Source: Bos javanicus
Taxonomy: Eukaryota > Chordata > Mammalia > Artiodactyla > Bovidae
Assembly: GCF_032452875.1 (NCBI RefSeq)
Contig: NW_026893634.1
Coordinates: forward strand, 186,001 to 250,000
Direction of reading: 5' to 3'
DNA length: 64,000 nucleotides
Position numbers and translations under genes: made by a program. Of this stretch, positions 1-10,900 are shown piece by piece (position 1 is the first letter of the stretch; each line of letters opens with the position of its first letter). The notes beneath the pieces are model-generated. The model was not told where the DNA came from, did not search any database, and was given only the letters and a program-made list of their open reading frames with translations.

Positions 1-1821
1 CAGTCACGGTATCAGTGCATGATCAGCCACGTGATCAGTGCATGATCAGCCACGTGATCAGTTCATGATAGCCACGTGATCAGTGCATGATCAGTCACGT
101 GATCAGTGCATGACCAGGCACGTGATCAGTGCATGATCAGCCACGTGATCAGTGCATGATAGCCACGTGATCAGTGCATGATCAGTCACCTGATGGGTGT
201 ATGATCAGTCACGTGACCAGTACATGGTAGCTACATGATCATTGCATGATCAGCCACGTGAGTAGTGCATGATAGCCACGTGATCAGTGCATGATCAGTC
301 ACGTGATCAGTGCATGATCAGTCACGTGATCAGTGCATGATAAGTCACGTGATCAGTGCATGATCAGCCACGTGATCAGTGCATGATCAGTCACGTGATC
401 AGTGCATGATAGCTACGTGATCAGTGCATGATCAGCCACGTGATCAGTGCATGATAGCCACGTGATCAGTGCATGATCAGTCACATGATCAGTGTATGAT
501 CATCCACGTGATCAGTGCATGATCAGTCATGTGATCAGTGCATGATATAGACGTGATCAGTGCATGATCAGTCACGTGATCAGTGCATGATCAGCCACGT
601 GATCAGTGCATGATAGCCAGTGATCAGTGCATGATAGCCAGTGATCAGTGCATGATCAGTCACGTGATCAGTGCATGATCAGCCACGTGATCAGTGCATG
701 ATAGCCACGTGATCAGTGCATGATCAGCCACGTGATCAGTGCATGATCAGTTACGTGATCAGTGCATGATCAGTCACGTGACCAGTATATGGTAGCTACG
801 TGATCAGTGCATGATCAGCCACGTGATCAGTGCATGATAGCCACGTGATCAGTGCATGATCAGTCACGTGATCAGTGCATGATCAGCCACGTGATCAGTG
901 CATGATCAGTCACGTGATCAGTGCATGATCAATTACGTGATCAGTGCATGATCAGTCACGTGACCAGTGCATGATAGTGATCAGATCACGTGATCAGTGC
1001 ATGATAGCCACGTGATCAGTGCATGATAGCCACGTGATCAGTGCATGATCAGTCATGTGATACATCAGTGATCAGTGCATGATATCCACGTGATCAGTGC
1101 ATGATAGCCACGTGATCAGTGCATGAGCCACGTGATCAGTGCATGATCAGTCACGTGATACATGTGTGATCAGCCACGTGATCAGTGCATGATGAGCCAC
1201 GTGATCAGTGCAGATCAATTACGTGATCAGTGCATGATCAGTCACGTGACCAGTACATGGTTGCTACGTGATCATTGCATGATCAGCCACGTGAGCAGTG
1301 CATGATAGCCACGTGATCAGTGCATGATCAGTCACGTGATCAGTACATGATCAGTCACGTGAACAGTGCATGATCATTTACGTGATCTGTGCATGATCAG
1401 TCACGTGACCAGTATATGGTAGCTATGTGATCATTCCATGACGAGCCACGTGAGCAGTGCATGATAGCCACGTGATGTGTGCATGATGAGTTACGTGAGC
1501 AGAGTATGATCAGCCACGTGATCAGTGCATGAGTGCCACGTGATCAGTGCATGATATGTCACGTGACAGGTGTGTGATCAGCCACGTGAACAGTGCATGT
1601 TCAGCCACGTGATCAGTGCATGATAGCCACGTGATCAGTGCATGATCAGTTACGTGAGCAGTGTATGATCAGCCACGTGATCAGTGCATGGTCAGACACG
1701 TGAACAGTGTATGATCAGCCACGTGATCAGTGCATGATATCCAAGTGATCAGTGCATGATCATCACGTGATCAGTGTATGATCAGCCACGTGAACAGTGC
1801 ATGCTCAGTCACGTGATCAGG
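1..1821. repeat. Array 0 (marked long type, left end cut)
   Basis: 22/23-bp monomers with, in order, CACCTGATGGGTG at 187-199, GATATAGACGTG at 544, ACG-less short monomers (AGCCAGTGATC) near 615-650, altered monomers near 1050-1200 (GATACATG, GATATCC), GATGTGTGCATG near 1475, GACAGGTGTG near 1566, CATGGTCAGACACG near 1690, and GATATCCAAGTG then GATCATCACG just before the core. This order defines the long array that leads into junction-A cores. An odd short segment at 975-995 (ATAGTGATCAGATCACG) looks like half-monomer slippage. Confidence 0.95.
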
Positions 1822-2049
1822 GCCTGCTGAGCTGCGTGATTACTGTCTGCTCATCTGCTTGACAATTGCCAGCTGAGCTGCACGATTCCTGCCTGTCATC
1901 TGCTTGACAATTGACAGCTGTGCTGCGTAATTCCTGCCTGCTCAGCTGCTTGATTATTGCCAGCTGAGCAGCATGATTCCTCACAGCTGAGTTCCATGAT
2001 TATTGCCTGCTGACTGTTTGATTCGTGCCTACTCAGCTCTTTGTTTATT
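1822..2049. repeat. Diverged core 1 (reference description, junction A)
   Basis: Five units of 46, 45, 46, 46 and 45 bp, each a pair of diverged 23-mers ending near GACAATT, GATTATT or GTTTATT. No CACGTG or GATC occurs inside; CAGCTG and four CpGs do. Cores are classified by: the base before GGG at the left junction (GATCAGGG = A, GATCTGGG = T); the start of unit 3; CACAGCTG or CACACCTG in unit 4; TGTTTG or TGTATG in unit 5; and T or C in the two GATCAG[T/C]GC sites of the right flank. The right edge is GCCTCCAGAGGC, a near-palindrome. Here: A, GACAG, CACAGCTG, TGTTTG, with a unique CAGAGCC in the flank. A minus-strand ORF (1896-2084) starts at TTG and is not considered coding. Confidence 0.95.
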
Positions 2050-3228
2050 GCCTCCAGAGGCACATGATCAGTGTATGATAGCAAACATGATCAGTGCATG
2101 ATCAGTCACATGATCAGAGCCATTAAGTCACGTGATCACTACATGATAGTCATGTGATCAGTCCATGCTCAGTCACGGTATCAGTGCATGATCAGCCACG
2201 TGATCAGTGCATGATCAGCCAGGTGATCAGTTCATGATAGCTATGTGATCAGTTCATGATTTGTCACGTGATCAGTGCATGATCAGGCAGGTGATCAGTG
2301 CATGATCAGTCACGTGATCAGTGCATGATCAGTCACGTGATCAGTGCATGATCAGTCACGTGATCAGTGCATGATCAGCCACGTGATCAGTGCATGATCA
2401 GCCACATGATCAGTGCATGATCAATTACGTGATCAGTGCATGATCAGTCACGTGACCAGTATATGGTAGCTACGTGATCATTGCATGATCAGCCACGTGA
2501 GCAGTGCATGATAGCCACGTGATCAGTGCATGATCAGTCACGTGATCAGTGCATGATCACTCACGTGAACAGTGCATGATAAGTCACGTGATCAGTGCAT
2601 GATCAATTACGTGATCAGTGCATGATCACTCACGTGACCAGTACATGGTAGCTACGTGATCATTGCATGATCAGCCACGTGCAGTGCATGATAGCCACGT
2701 GATCAGTGCATGATCAGTCGCATGATCAGTGTATGATCATCCGGGTGATCAGTGCATGGGCAGTCATGTGATCAGTGCATGATATAGACGTGATCAGTGC
2801 ATGATCAGTCACGTGATCAGTGTATGATCAACCACGTGATCAGTGCATGATAGCCAGTTAATGAGTGCATGATAGCCAGTGATCAGTGCATGATCAGTCA
2901 CGTGATCAGTGCATGATCAGCCAAGTGATCAGTGCATGATAGCCACTGATCAGTGCATGATCAGCCACGTGATCAGTGCATGATCAGTTACGTGAGCAGT
3001 GCATGATCAGCCACGTGATCAGTGCATGATCAGCCACGTGATCAGTGCATGATCAGCCACGTGATCAGTGCATGATAGCCACGTGATCAGTGCATGATCA
3101 GTTACGTGATCAGTGTATGATCAGCCACGTGATCAGTGCATGATAGCCACGTGATCAGTGCATGATCAGTCACGTGATCAGTGTATGATCAGCCACGTGA
3201 ACAGTGCATGCTCAGTCACGTGATCTGG
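2050..3228. repeat. Array 1 (unmarked, A to T)
   Basis: No CACCTGATGGGTG marker. The GTCACGTGACC monomer followed by GGTAGCTACGTG occurs twice (near 2450 and 2632). GATATAGACGTG lies near 2782 and the unusual AGCCAGTTAATGAG near 2855. Monomers just before the core are mostly consensus. Confidence 0.95.
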
Positions 3229-3455
3229 GCCTGCTGAGCTGCGTGATTACTGTCTGCTCATCTGCTTGACAATTGCCAGCTGAGCTGCACGATTCCTGCC
3301 TGTCATCTGCTTGACAATTGCAGCTGTGCTGCGTAATTCCTGCCTGCTCAGCTGCTTGATTATTGCCAGCTGAGCAGCATGATTCCTCACACCTGAGTTC
3401 CATGATTATTGCCTGCTGACTGTTTGATTCGTGCCTACTCAGCTCTTTGTTTATT
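3229..3455. repeat. Diverged core 2 (junction T, 227 bp)
   Basis: Unit 3 begins GCAG, having lost one base, which shifts the minus-strand frame so that it reads 92 codons (3212-3490) with a different C-terminus. Unit 4 CACACCTG; flank C/C. The frameshift argues against coding. Confidence 0.95.
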
Positions 3456-5404
3456 GCCTCCAGAGGCACATGATCAGTGTATGATAGCAAACATGATCAG
3501 CGCATGATCAGTCACATGATCAGCGCCATTAAGTCACGTGATCACTACATGATAGTCATGTGATCAGTCCATGCTCAGTCACGGTATCAGTGCATGATCA
3601 GCCACGTGATCAGTGCATGATCAGCCAGGTGATCAGTTCATGATAGCCACGTGATCAGTGCATGATTTGTCACGTGATCAGTGCATGACCAGGCACGTGA
3701 TCAGTGCATGATCAGCCACGTGATCAGTGCATGATAGCCACGTGATCAGTGCATGATCAGTCACCTGATGGGTGTATGATCAGTCACGTGACCAGTACAT
3801 GGTAGCTACATGATCATTGCATGATCAGCCACGTGAGTAGTGCATGATAGCCACGTGATCAGTGCATGATCAGTCACGTGATCAGTGCATGATCAGTCAC
3901 GTGATCAGTGCATGATCAGTCACGTGATCAGTGCATGATCAGCCACGTGATCAGTGCATGATCAGTCACGTGATCAGTGCATGATCATCCACGTGATCAG
4001 TGCATGATCAGTCATGTGATCAGTGCATGATATAGACGTGATCAGTGCATGATCAGTCACGTGATCAGTGCATGATAGCCACGTGATCAGTGCATGATCA
4101 GTCACGTGATCAGTGCATGATCAGTCATGTGATCAGTGCATGATCAGGCACGTGATCAGTATGATCAGCCACGTGATCAGTGCATGATAGCCACGTGATC
4201 AGTGCATGATCAGTCACGTGATCAGTGCATGATCAGTCACGTGATCAGTGCATGATCAGCCACGTGATCAGTGCATGATCAGCCACGTGATCAGTGCATG
4301 ATCAATTACGTGATCAGTGCATGATCAGTCACGTGATCAGTATATGGTAGCTACGTGATCATTGCATGATCAGCCACGTGATCAGTGCATGATAGCCACG
4401 TGATCAGTGCATGATCAGTCACGTGATCAGTGCATGATCACCACGTGATCAGTGCATGATAAGTCACGTGATCAGTGCATGATCAATTACGTGATCAGTG
4501 CATGATCAGTCACGTGATCAGTACATGTAGCTACGTGATCATTGCATGATCAGCCACGTGATCAGTGCATGATAGCCACGTGATCAGTGCATGATAGCCA
4601 CGTGATCAGTGCATGATCAGTCATGTGATACGTGTGTGATCAGCCACGTGATCAGTGCATGATATCCACGTGATCAGTGCATGATAGCCACGTGATCAGT
4701 GCATGAGAGCCACGTGATCAGTGCATGATCAGTCACGTGATACATGTGTGATCAGCCACGTGATCAGTGCATGATGAGCCACGTGATCAGTGCAGGATCA
4801 ATTACGTGATCAGTGCATGATCAGTCACGTGACCAGTACATGGTTGCTACGTGATCGTTGCATGATCAGCCACGTGAGCAGAGCATGATAGCCACGTGAT
4901 CAGTGCATGATCAGTCACGTGATCAGTACATGATCAGTCACGTGAACAGTGCATGATCATTTACGTGATCTGTGCATGATCAGTCACGTGACCAGTATAT
5001 GGTAGCTATGTGATCATTCCATGACGAGCCACGTGAGCAGTGCATGATAGCCACGTGATGTGTGCATGATGAGTTACGTGAGCAGAGTATGATCAGCCAC
5101 GTGATCAGTGCATGAGTGCCACGTGATCAGTGCATGATATGTCACGTGACAGGTGTGTGATCAGCCACGTGAACAGTGCATGTTCAGCCACGTGATCAGT
5201 GCATGATAGCCACGTGATCAGTGCATGATCAGTTACGTGAGCAGTGTATGATCAGCCACGTGATCAGTGCATGGTCAGACACGTGAACAGTGTATGATCA
5301 GCCACGTGATCAGTGCATGATATCCAAGTGATCAGTGCATGATCATCACGTGATCAGTGTATGATCAGCCACGTGAACAGTGCATGCTCAGTCACGTGAT
5401 CAGG
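3456..5404. repeat. Array 2 (marked long type, T to A)
   Basis: Homologous to array 0 in the same register. CACCTGATGGGTG near 3763; GATACGTGTGTG near 4627; GATATCC near 4661; GAGAGCC near 4705; GATACATGTGTG near 4739; GATGTGTGCATG near 5056; GACAGGTGTG near 5147; CATGGTCAGACACG near 5270; GATATCCAAGTG near 5320. Confidence 0.95.
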
Positions 5405-5632
5405 GCCTGCTGAGCTGCGTGATTACTGTCTGCTCATCTGCTTGACAATTGCCAGCTGAGCTGCACGATTCCTGCCTGTCATCTGCTTGACAATTGCCAG
5501 CTGTGCTGCGTAATTCCTGCCTGCTCAGCTGCTTGATTATTGCCAGCTGAGCAGCATGATTCCTCACAGCTGAGTTCCATGATTATTGCCTGCTGACTGT
5601 TTGATTCGTGCCTACTCAGCTCTTTGTTTATT
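5405..5632. repeat. Diverged core 3 (junction A)
   Basis: Unit 3 GCCAG, unit 4 CACAGCTG, unit 5 TGTTTG, flank T/C. This is the standard A-type core. Confidence 0.95.
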
Positions 5633-6746
5633 GCCTCCAGAGGCACATGATCAGTGTATGATAGCAAACATGATCAGTGCATGATCAGTCACATGATCAG
5701 CGCCATTAAGTCACGTGATCACTACATGATAGTCATGTGATCAGTCCATGCTCAGTCACGGTATCAGTGCATGATCAGCCACGTGATCAGTGCATGATCA
5801 GCCACGTGATCAGTTCATGATAGCTATGTGATCAGTGCATGATTTGTCACGTGATCAGTGCATGATCAGGCAGGTGATCAGTGCATGATCAGTCACGTGA
5901 TCAGTGCATGATCAGTCACGTGATCAGTGCATGATCAGTCACGTGATCAGTGCATGATCAGCCACGTGATCAGTGCATGATCAGCCACGTGATCAGTGCA
6001 TGATCAGTTACGTGATCAGTGCATGATCAGTCACGTGACCAGTACATGGTAGCTACGTGATCATTGCATGATCAGCCACGTGAGCAGTGCATGATAGCCA
6101 CGTGATCAGTGCATGATCAGTCACGTGATCAGTGCATGATCACTCACGTGATCAGTGCATGATCAGTCACCTGATCAGTGCATGATCAATTACGTGATCA
6201 GTGCATGATCAGTCACGTGACCAGTACATGGTAGCTACGTGATCATTGCATGATCAGCCACGTGAGCAGTGCATGATAGCCACGTGATCAGTGCATGATC
6301 AGTCACATGATCAGTGTATGATCATCCGGGTGATCAGTGCATGATCAGTCATGTGATCAGTGCATGATATAGACGTGATCAGTGCATGATCAGTCTCGTG
6401 ATCAGTGCATGATCAGCCACGTGATCAGTGCATGATAGCCAGTTAATGAGTGCATGATAGCCAGTGATCAGTGCATGATCAGTCACGTGATCAGTGCATG
6501 ATCAGCCACGTGATCAGTGCATGATAGCCACGTGATCAGTGCATGATCAGCCACGTGATCAGTGCATGATCAGTTACGTGAGCAGTGTATGATCAGCCAC
6601 GTGATCAGTGCATGGTCAGACACGTGAACAGTGTATGATCAGCCACGTGATCAGTGCATGATAGCCACGTGATCAGTGCATGATCAGTCACGTGATCAGT
6701 GTATGATCAGCCACGTGAACAGTGCATGCTCAGTCACGTGATCTGG
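5633..6746. repeat. Array 3 (unmarked, 1.11 kb, A to T)
   Basis: Two GTCACGTGACC cassettes (near 6030 and 6210), GATATAGACGTG near 6367, AGCCAGTTAATGAG near 6440 and CATGGTCAGACACG near 6612. This is the commonest array length in the left two thirds of the window. Confidence 0.95.
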
Positions 6747-6974
6747 GCCTGCTGAGCTGCGTGATTACCGTCTGCTCATCTGCTTGACAATTGCCAGCTG
6801 AGCTGCACGATTCCTGCCTGTCATCTGCTTGACAATTATCAGCTGTGCTGCGTAATTCCTGCCTGCTCAGCTGCTTGATTATTGCCAGCTGAGCAGCATG
6901 ATTCCTCACACCTGAGTTCCATGATTATTGCCTGCTGACTGTTTGATTCGTGCCTACTCAGCTCTTTGTTTATT
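6747..6974. repeat. Diverged core 4 (junction T)
   Basis: Unit 1 has ATTACCG; unit 3 ATCAG, which puts two stops in the minus-strand frame; unit 4 CACACCTG; flank C/C. No 62-codon ORF remains. Confidence 0.95.
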
Positions 6975-9355
6975 GCCTCCAGAGGCACATGATCAGTGTA
7001 TGATAGCAAACATGATCAGCGCATGATCAGTCACATGATCAGCGCCATTAAGTCACGTGATCACTACATGATAGTCATGTGATCAGTCCATGCTCAGTCA
7101 CGGTATCAGTGCATGATCAGCCACGTGATCAGTGCATGATCAGCCAGGTGATCAGTTCATGATAGCTACGTGATCAGTGCATGATTTGTCACGTGATCTG
7201 TGCATGACCAGGCAGGTGATCAGTGTATGATCAGCCACGTGATCAGTGCATGATAGCCACGTGATCAGTGCATGATCAGTCACCTGATGGGTGTATGATC
7301 AGTCACGTGACCGGTACATGGTAGCTACATGATCATTGCATGATCAGCCACGTGAGTAGTGCATGATAGCCACGTGATCAGTGCATGATCAGTCACGTGA
7401 TCAGTGCATGATCAGTCACGTGACAGTGCATGATAAGTCACCTGATCAGTGCATGATCAGCCACGTGATCAGTGCATGATCAGTCACGTGATCAGTGCAT
7501 GATCAGCCACGTGATCAGTGCATGATCAGTCATGTGATCAGTGCATGATATAGACGTGATCAGTGCATGATCAGTCACGTGATCAGTGCATGATAGCCAC
7601 GTGATCAGTGCATGATCAGTCACGTGATCAGTGCATGATCAGTCACGTGATCAGTACATGGTAGCTACATGATCAGTGCATGATCAGCCACGTGATCAGT
7701 GCATGATAGCCACGTGATCAGTGCATGATCAGTCACGTGATCAGTGCATGATCAGTCACGTATCAGTGCATGATCAGCCACGTGATCAGTGCATGATCAG
7801 CCACGTGATCAGTGCATGATAGCCACGTGATCAGTGCATGATCAGTCACGTGATCAGTGCATGATCAGGCACGTGATCAGTGCATGATCAGCCACGTGAT
7901 CAGTGCATGATAGCCACGTGATCAGTGCATGATCAGTCACGTGATCAGTGTATGATCAGTCACGTGACCAGTACATGGTAGCTACATGATCATTGCATGA
8001 TCAGCCACGTGATAGTGCATGATAGCCACGTGATCAGTGCATGATCAGTCACGTGATCAGTGCATGATCAGTCATGTGATCAGTGCATGATCAGGCACGT
8101 GATCAGTGTATGATCAGCCACGTGATCAGTGCATGATAGCCACGTGATCAGTGCATGATCAGTCACGTGATCAGTGCATGATCAGTCACGTGATCAGTGC
8201 ATGATCAGCCACGTGATCAGTGCATGATCAGCCACGTGATCAGTGCATGATCAATTACGTGATCAGTGCATGATCAGTCACGTGACCAGTATATGGTAGC
8301 TACGTGATCAGTGCATGATCAGCCACATGATCAGTGCATGATAGCCACGTGATCAGTGCATGATCAGCCACGTGATCAGTGCATGATCAGTCACGTGATC
8401 AGTGCATGATCAGTCACGTGATCAGTGCATGATCAATTACGTGATCAGTGCATGATCAGTCACGTGACCAGTACATGGTAGCTACGTGATCATTGCATGA
8501 TCAGCCACGTGATCAGTGCATGATAGCCACGTGATCAGTGCATGATAGCCACGTGATCAGTGCATGATCAGTCATGTGATACGTGTGTGATCAGCCACGT
8601 GATCAGTGCATGATATCCACGTGATCAGTGCATGATAGCCACGTGATCAGTGCATGAGAGCCACGTGATCAGTGCATGATCAGTCACGTGATACATGTGT
8701 GATCAGCCACGTGATCAGTGCATGATGAGCCACGTGATCAGTGCAGGATCAATTACGTGATCAGTGCATGATCAGTCACGTGACCAGTACATGGTTGCTA
8801 CGTGATCATTGCATGATCAGCCACGTGAGCAGAGCATGATAGCCACGTGATCAGTGCATGATCAGTCACGTGATCAGTACATGATCAGTCACGTGAACAG
8901 TGCATGATCATTTACGTGATCTGTGCATGATCAGTCACGTGACCAGTATATGGTAGCTATGTGATCATTCCATGACGAGCCACGTGAGCAGTGCATGATA
9001 GCCACGTGATGTGTGCATGATGAGTTACGTGAGCAGAGTATGATCAGCCACGTGATCAGTGCATGAGTGCCACGTGATCAGTGCATGATATGTCACGTGA
9101 CAGGTGTGTGATCAGCCACGTGAACAGTGCATGTTCAGCCACGTGATCAGTGCATGATAGCCACGTGATCAGTGCATGATCAGTTACGTGAGCAGTGTAT
9201 GATCAGCCACGTGATCAGTGCATGGTCAGACACGTGAACAGTGTATGATCAGCCACGTGATCAGTGCATGATATCCAAGTGATCAGTGCATGATCATCAC
9301 GTGATCAGTGTATGATCAGCCACGTGAACAGTGCATGCTCAGTCACGTGATCAGG
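6975..9355. repeat. Array 4 (longest type, 2.38 kb, T to A)
   Basis: CACCTGATGGGTG near 7280. A run repeating the CAGGCACG and GTAGCTACATG monomers from about 7640 to 8110 is an internal expansion relative to array 2. Then GATACGTGTGTG near 8578, GATACATGTGTG near 8691, GATGTGTGCATG near 9007, CATGGTCAGACACG near 9223 and GATATCCAAGTG near 9270. Confidence 0.95.
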
Positions 9356-9583
9356 GCCTGCTGAGCTGCGTGATTACTGTCTGCTCATCTGCTTGACAAT
9401 TGCCAGCTGAGCTGCACGATTCCTGCCTGTCATCTGCTTGACAATTGCCAGCTGTGCTGCGTAATTCCTGCCTGCTCAGCTGCTTGATTATTGCCAGCTG
9501 AGCAGCATGATTCCTCACAGCTGAGTTCCATGATTATTGCCTGCTGACTGTTTGATTCGTGCCTACTCAGCTCTTTGTTTATT
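9356..9583. repeat. Diverged core 5 (junction A)
   Basis: Unit 3 GCCAG, unit 4 CACAGCTG, unit 5 TGTTTG, flank T/C; same as core 3. Confidence 0.95.
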
Positions 9584-10672
9584 GCCTCCAGAGGCACATG
9601 ATCAGTGTATGATAGCAAACATGATCAGTGCATGATCAGTCACATGATCAGCGCCATTAAGTCACGTGATCACTACATGATAGTCATGTGATCAGTCCAT
9701 GCTCAGTCACGGTATCAGTGCATGATCAGCCACGTGATCAGTGCATGATCAGCCAGGTGATCAGTTCATGATAGCTATGTGATCAGTGCATGATCAGTCA
9801 CGTGATCAGTGCATGATCAGGCAGGTGATCAGTGCATGATCAGTCACGTGATCAGTGCATGATCAGTCACGTGATCAGTGCATGATCAGCCACGTGATCA
9901 GTGCATGATCAGCCACGTGATCAGTGCATGATCAGTCACGTGATCAGTGCATGATCAGTCACGTGACCAGTACATGGTAGCTACGTGATCATTGCATGAT
10001 CAGCCACGTGAGCAGTGCATGATAGCCACGTGATCAGTGCATGATCAGTCACGTGATCAGTGCATGATCACCACGTGAACAGTGCATGATAAGTCACGTG
10101 ATCAGTGCATGATCAATTACGTGATCAGTGCATGATCAGTCACGTGACCAGTACATGATAGCTACGTGATCAGTGCATGATCAGCCACGTGAGCAGTGCA
10201 TGATAGCCACGTGATCAGTGCATGATCAGTCGCATGATCAGTGTATGATCATCCACGTGATCAGTGCATGATCAGTCATGTGATCAGTGCATGATATAGA
10301 CGTGATCAGTGCATGATCAGTCACGTGATCAGTGCATGATCAGCCACGTGATCAGTGCATGATAGCCAGTGAATGAGTGCATGAAGCCAGATGATCAGTG
10401 CATGATCAGTCACGTGATCAGTGCATGATCAGCCACGTGATCAGTGCATGATAGCCACTGATCAGTGCATGATCAGCCACGTGATCAGTGCATGATCAGT
10501 TACGTGAGCAGTGTATGATCAGCCACGTGATCAGTGCATGGTCAGACACGTGAACAGTGTATGATCAGCCACGTGATCAGTGCATGATAGCCACGTGATC
10601 AGTGCATGATCAGTCACGTGATCAGTGTATGATCAGCCACGTGAACAGTGCATGCTCAGTCACGTGATCTGG
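9584..10672. repeat. Array 5 (unmarked, one monomer short)
   Basis: 1089 bp, one or two monomers shorter than the 1.11-kb class. GATATAGACGTG near 10294, AGCCAGTGAATGAG near 10367, CATGGTCAGACACG near 10538. Confidence 0.95.
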
Positions 10673-10900
10673 GCCTGCTGAGCTGCGTGATTACTGTCTG
10701 CTCATCTGCTTGACAATTGCCAGCTGAGCTGCACGATTCCTGCCTGTCATCTGCTTGACAATTGCCAGCTGTGCTGCGTAATTCCTGCCTGCTCAGCTGC
10801 TTGATTATTGCCAGCTGAGCAGCATGATTCCTCACAGCTGAGTTCCATGATTATTGCCTGCTGACTGTTTGATTCGTGCCTACTCAGCTCTTTGTTTATT
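10673..10900. repeat. Diverged core 6 (chimeric: T junction, A-type interior)
   Basis: Junction GATCTGGG is T-type, but unit 4 is CACAGCTG and the flank T/C as in A cores. This suggests gene conversion or unequal exchange within the core. Confidence 0.93.

Larger units (their letters stand above)
1..3575. repeat. Left super-repeat, copy 1 (two cores)
   Basis: The window starts in exactly the register found 121 bp after a core (CAGTCACGGTATCAG, also at 2170, 3576, 7095 and 11021). This copy holds a marked long array, a junction-A core (1822), an unmarked array and a junction-T core (3229). The same order recurs in the next two copies. Confidence 0.8.
3576..7094. repeat. Left super-repeat, copy 2
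   Basis: It has the same order as copy 1: CACCTGATGGGTG array, A core (5405), unmarked array, T core (6747). Its long array is 8 bp longer than the corresponding part of copy 1, and its second array is 65 bp shorter (about three monomers). Confidence 0.8.

Noticed and set aside
1..1821. CRISPR array
   Set aside because: Repeats are contiguous 22/23-mers with no unique spacers, run for 64 kb, and have no cas genes or leader.
1822..1960. Bacterial sigma-70-like promoters (CTTGACAATT in units 1 and 2 of each core)
   Set aside because: TTGACA is followed at 16-17 bp only by weak matches (ACGATT, CGTAAT). No gene lies downstream, and the window is a eukaryotic satellite.
2000..2030. CENP-B box in the core (GATTCGTGCC)
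   Set aside because: Only TTCG matches. The required downstream A and CGGG of the CENP-B box are absent.
1822..2049. Core as an inserted transposable element (SINE or MITE)
   Set aside because: No target-site duplications, terminal inverted repeats, poly-A tail or pol III boxes. The 46/23-bp periodicity in register with the array explains it as diverged satellite.
1896..2084. Conserved minus-strand ORF of 62 codons (88-92 in some copies) in most cores
   Set aside because: It begins at TTG, not ATG, and is present only because the core is repeated. In cores 4, 9, 11, 13, 15, 22, 23 and 27 the ATCAG variant introduces stops; in cores 2, 10, 20 and 25 one-base deletions shift the frame. There is no ribosome-binding or splice context, no recognisable domain, and the protein is low-complexity as expected from a 46-bp repeat.
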